From Bradyrhizobium guangxiense (GTDB lineage Bacteria; Pseudomonadota; Alphaproteobacteria; Rhizobiales; Xanthobacteraceae), in contig NZ_CP022219.1 of assembly GCF_004114915.1 (NCBI RefSeq), forward strand, positions 2,076,501 to 2,140,500: a stretch of DNA of 64,000 bases, given 5' to 3'. The position numbers were made by a program, and so were the translations under genes. This document shows positions 62,018 through 64,000 of the stretch, in pieces (the stretch's first letter is position 1; the number at the start of each line of letters is the position of its first letter). The notes below the pieces were generated by a model. The model made no database searches. It saw only the letters and a program-made list of their open reading frames with translations, and had not been told where the DNA came from.

Positions 62018-62288
62018 TTCGGCGTTGGCGCTTCCTCAGAGCTCCCGGGGCAACTCGCTTGGCATCAACAAAAGAGCCCGCTGCAGCCGAAGGCTGCGGG
62101 GGTGATGCCGTGGGGAGCAGGACGTTCGGCTTCTCCGACCTTGGCATAGTACCCGTGTTTTGCCCGACGGCGCAAAGGCGATTCGCGAATACGAAATCTC
62201 TTTGCTGCCAGTGCGTTGGCTACTGTGCATGGGGTTGTTTTTCAGTTTTTGAGTTTGGGCCTGCGACAGCATGGCCTTGCCGACGCAA
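62018..62288. repeat. Intergenic element downstream of frc, no gene
   Basis: In the gap 61,844-62,339 I see no gene. The part from about 62,130 to 62,260 (TTTTGCCCGACGGCGCAAAG, then GCATGGGGTTGTTTTTCAGT) resembles a sequence that recurs between genes in Bradyrhizobium genomes. Only one copy is in this window, so the repeat status rests on memory of the genus. A hairpin at about 62,079-62,101 (GCAGCC GAA GGCTGC) may belong to it. Confidence 0.4.
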
Positions 62289-62316
62289 AAAGGGCCGCCC
62301 CTTCGGGCGGCCCTTT
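62289..62316 (-). terminator. Terminator of the oxc-frc operon
   Basis: AAAGGGCCGCCC (62,289-62,300) and GGGCGGCCCTTT (62,305-62,316) form a perfect 12-bp stem with loop CTTC; the minus strand then runs into TTTTTGCG. It is 23 bases after the frc stop. Confidence 0.9.
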
Positions 62317-62339
62317 CGTCTCGTCCAAGGTGATGCCGC

Positions 62340-63620
62340 TTACTCGGCGGCCTGCTTCTGCGGCGGGTCGAGCGCGCCGGACTTGTGGATCTCGGCGACC
62401 TGGTGATCGCTGAAGCCGAGCACCGAGCGCAGGATCTCGTCGGTGTGCTCGCCGAGCAGCGGGGAGCGCTGCACATCGCTCGGGCTATCCGACAGCTTGA
62501 TCGGGTTGCCGACCGAGAGGTACTTGCCGCGGGTGGGGTGGTCGACCTCGACCACGGTGCCGGTCGCGCGCAGCGACTGGTCTTCGGCGAGCTCCTTCAT
62601 CGACAGGATCGGACCGCAGGGGATGTCGTCCTTGTTGAGGATCTCCATCGCCTCGAACTTGGTCTTGGTCATCGTCCACTGCTCGATGCGGGCGAAGATC
62701 TCGTTCAGGCGCGGCAGGCGAGCGGCGGGCTTGGCGTAATTCGGATCGGTCTTCCAGGTGGGCTCGCCGATCACGTCGCAGATCTTCTCCCAGACCGGGG
62801 CCTGGGTGATGAAGTAGATATAGGCGTTGGGATCGGTCTCCCAGCCCTTGCACTTCAGGATGCGGCCGGGCTGGCCGCCGCCGGAATCGTTGCCGGCGCG
62901 CGGCACGGCATCGCCGAACGGAATGCCTTCGCCGAACTGGCTGTATTCCTTCAAGGGGCCGTGGGCGAGGCGCTGCTGGTCACGCAGCTTGACGCGGGAG
63001 AGGTTGAGCACGCCGTCCTGCATCGCAGCCGTGACGCGCTGGCCCTTGCCCGAATGCGTGCGCTGATAGAGCGCGGTGACGATGCCGAGCGCCAAGTGCA
63101 GGCCGGTGCCGGAATCGCCGATCTGCGCGCCGGTCACGAGCGGCAGGCCGTCGCGGAAGCCGGTGGTGGAGGCGGCGCCGCCGGTGCACTGGGCGACGTT
63201 CTCATAGACCTTGCAGTCCTCGTAGGGTCCGGGGCCAAAGCCCTTGATCGAGGCGACGATCATCTTCGGGTTGATCGCCTGGATCTTCTCCCAGGGGAAG
63301 CCCATGCGGTCGAGCACGCCGGGGCCGAAATTCTCCACCAGCACGTCGCACTTCTTGATCAGCTCGGTCAGGACTTCCTTGCCCTTGGGGTTCTTGGTGT
63401 CGAGCGTGATCGAGCGCTTGTTGTGGTTGAGCATGGTGAAATACAGGCTGTCCACGTTCGGGATGTCCTGCAGCTGGCCGCGGGTGATGTCACCCACGCC
63501 CGGGCGTTCCACCTTGATCACGTCGGCGCCGAACCAGGCCAGCAGCTGCGTGCAGGTCGGTCCGGACTGGACGTGGGTGAAGTCGAGAATGCGAACGCCC
63601 GTGAGCGCTTTGGTCATCAT
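62340..63620 (-). CDS. frc: Formyl-CoA:oxalate CoA-transferase
   Basis: A 426-residue class III CoA-transferase that moves CoA from formyl-CoA to oxalate, giving oxalyl-CoA and formate. The N-terminal motif is [28 protein letters not shown]; the catalytic Asp is at residue 169 (168 from the second Met) in [14 protein letters not shown], matching Asp169 of the Oxalobacter enzyme; the Gly-rich loop that closes the site is [17 protein letters not shown]. Two adjacent ATGs (63,620 and 63,617) are possible starts. It is downstream of oxc with 61 bases between, so both are in one operon. Confidence 0.95.
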   Translation of the reverse strand: MMTKALTGVRILDFTHVQSGPTCTQLLAWFGADVIKVERPGVGDITRGQLQDIPNVDSLYFTMLNHNKRSITLDTKNPKGKEVLTELIKKCDVLVENFGPGVLDRMGFPWEKIQAINPKMIVASIKGFGPGPYEDCKVYENVAQCTGGAASTTGFRDGLPLVTGAQIGDSGTGLHLALGIVTALYQRTHSGKGQRVTAAMQDGVLNLSRVKLRDQQRLAHGPLKEYSQFGEGIPFGDAVPRAGNDSGGGQPGRILKCKGWETDPNAYIYFITQAPVWEKICDVIGEPTWKTDPNYAKPAARLPRLNEIFARIEQWTMTKTKFEAMEILNKDDIPCGPILSMKELAEDQSLRATGTVVEVDHPTRGKYLSVGNPIKLSDSPSDVQRSPLLGEHTDEILRSVLGFSDHQVAEIHKSGALDPPQKQAAE

Positions 63621-63681
63621 GTTGCTCCGTACACTGTGTCTGCCCCTGCACCCGCAGGGAATAAAGGGTTGAGGGGTGGAC

Positions 63682-64000
63682 TTACTTCTTCTTCTGCAGA
63701 ACGCTCTGCGGATTGAGGTTGCCGATGCGGCCGCTCTCCGAGCCCGCGGCCGGATCGATCACCGCGTTGATGAGTGTCGGTTTGCCGGACTTCATCGCCT
63801 CGTTGACGGCGCGCTTGAGCTCGTCGGGCGAGGTCGCGTTCACGCCGACGCCGCCGAAGGCTTCCATCATCTTGTCGTAGCGCGCGCCCTTGACGAACAC
63901 GGTGGTTGCCGGGTCGGCGTTGGCGCCGTTGACGTCGGTGCCGCGATAGATGCCGTCATTGTTGAAGATGACGACGCAGATCGGAAGGTTGTAGCGGCAG
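63682..64000 (-). CDS. oxc: Oxalyl-CoA decarboxylase, C-terminal part (5' end outside window)
   Basis: The frame is open to the right edge and encodes the C-terminal 105 residues of a thiamine-diphosphate enzyme. The end of the ThDP-binding domain is visible ([18 protein letters not shown]) followed by the specific tail ([20 protein letters not shown], then [16 protein letters not shown]). Oxc decarboxylates oxalyl-CoA to formyl-CoA, which Frc reuses. The operon promoter lies outside the window. Confidence 0.93.
   Translation of the reverse strand, partial: CRYNLPICVVIFNNDGIYRGTDVNGANADPATTVFVKGARYDKMMEAFGGVGVNATSPDELKRAVNEAMKSGKPTLINAVIDPAAGSESGRIGNLNPQSVLQKKK

Noticed and set aside
62018..62339. 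Possible small gene before the frc terminator
   Set aside because: The open frames are short, lack ribosome binding sites and cross a hairpin and a probable intergenic repeat.

Overview
The window reads as chromosomal DNA of a high-GC alphaproteobacterium, most likely Bradyrhizobium or a close relative. The reasons are family-level: the glnE neighbourhood, an fdsGBA-fdhD-fdsD operon with a divergent LysR gene, two oxalate/formate antiporters with a CBS gene, a frc-oxc pair, palindromic intergenic elements of bradyrhizobial type, and FixK-type boxes. No rRNA, tRNA, CRISPR array, transposase or integrase was seen.

Region 1 (1-21,798). The 3' end of an OmpR-type response regulator gene ends in a 20-bp sequence that occurs again at 21,779-21,798, exactly at the start of a sensor kinase gene. 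The second copy still encodes the last residues of a response regulator. The simplest reading is a 21.4-kb insertion that split an overlapping regulator-kinase pair upstream of glnE. The insert carries a periplasmic membrane-bound formate dehydrogenase (alpha, beta and gamma subunits plus a small Tat protein), a TorD-type chaperone fused to an HTH domain, a translationally coupled run of accessory genes (biotin/lipoate-ligase-like, DUF6505, DUF6352, DUF3305, DUF3306), a large polyferredoxin, a WD40-cytochrome c fusion, a tandem TetR protein and a complete branched-chain-type ABC importer.

Region 2 (21,792-33,340). The orphaned sensor kinase overlaps glnE. A convergent operon follows for the cytoplasmic NAD-dependent formate dehydrogenase (fdsG, fdsB, fdsA, fdhD, fdsD), with a LysR regulator divergent from fdsG.

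Region 3 (33,380-43,072) holds mostly housekeeping and metabolic genes on the minus strand: a PAS sensor kinase of PleC/PdhS type, a cation-diffusion facilitator, a quinone oxidoreductase, a nitronate monooxygenase, small secreted or membrane proteins, and a hydrolase-ketopantoate-reductase pair. Two palindromic repeats lie here.

Region 4 (43,178-47,102) is an oxalate/formate transport block: a CBS-domain protein, two OFA-family antiporters and a 45-residue protein. Each is preceded by a similar inverted-repeat site, so they probably form a regulon.

Region 5 (47,377-61,843) holds an Hsp70-like ATPase, a small cytochrome c and an arylsulfatase (each with a FixK/FNR-type box upstream), an outer-membrane SphA-like protein, an octaheme cytochrome fused to TPRs, hydrolases, a cold-shock protein and several short unknown genes.

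Region 6 (62,018-64,000) has an intergenic element, then frc and the 3' end of oxc. Together the window can encode oxalate import, conversion to formate and CO2 through oxalyl-CoA, and two separate routes for formate oxidation, one feeding NADH and one feeding the membrane quinone pool.
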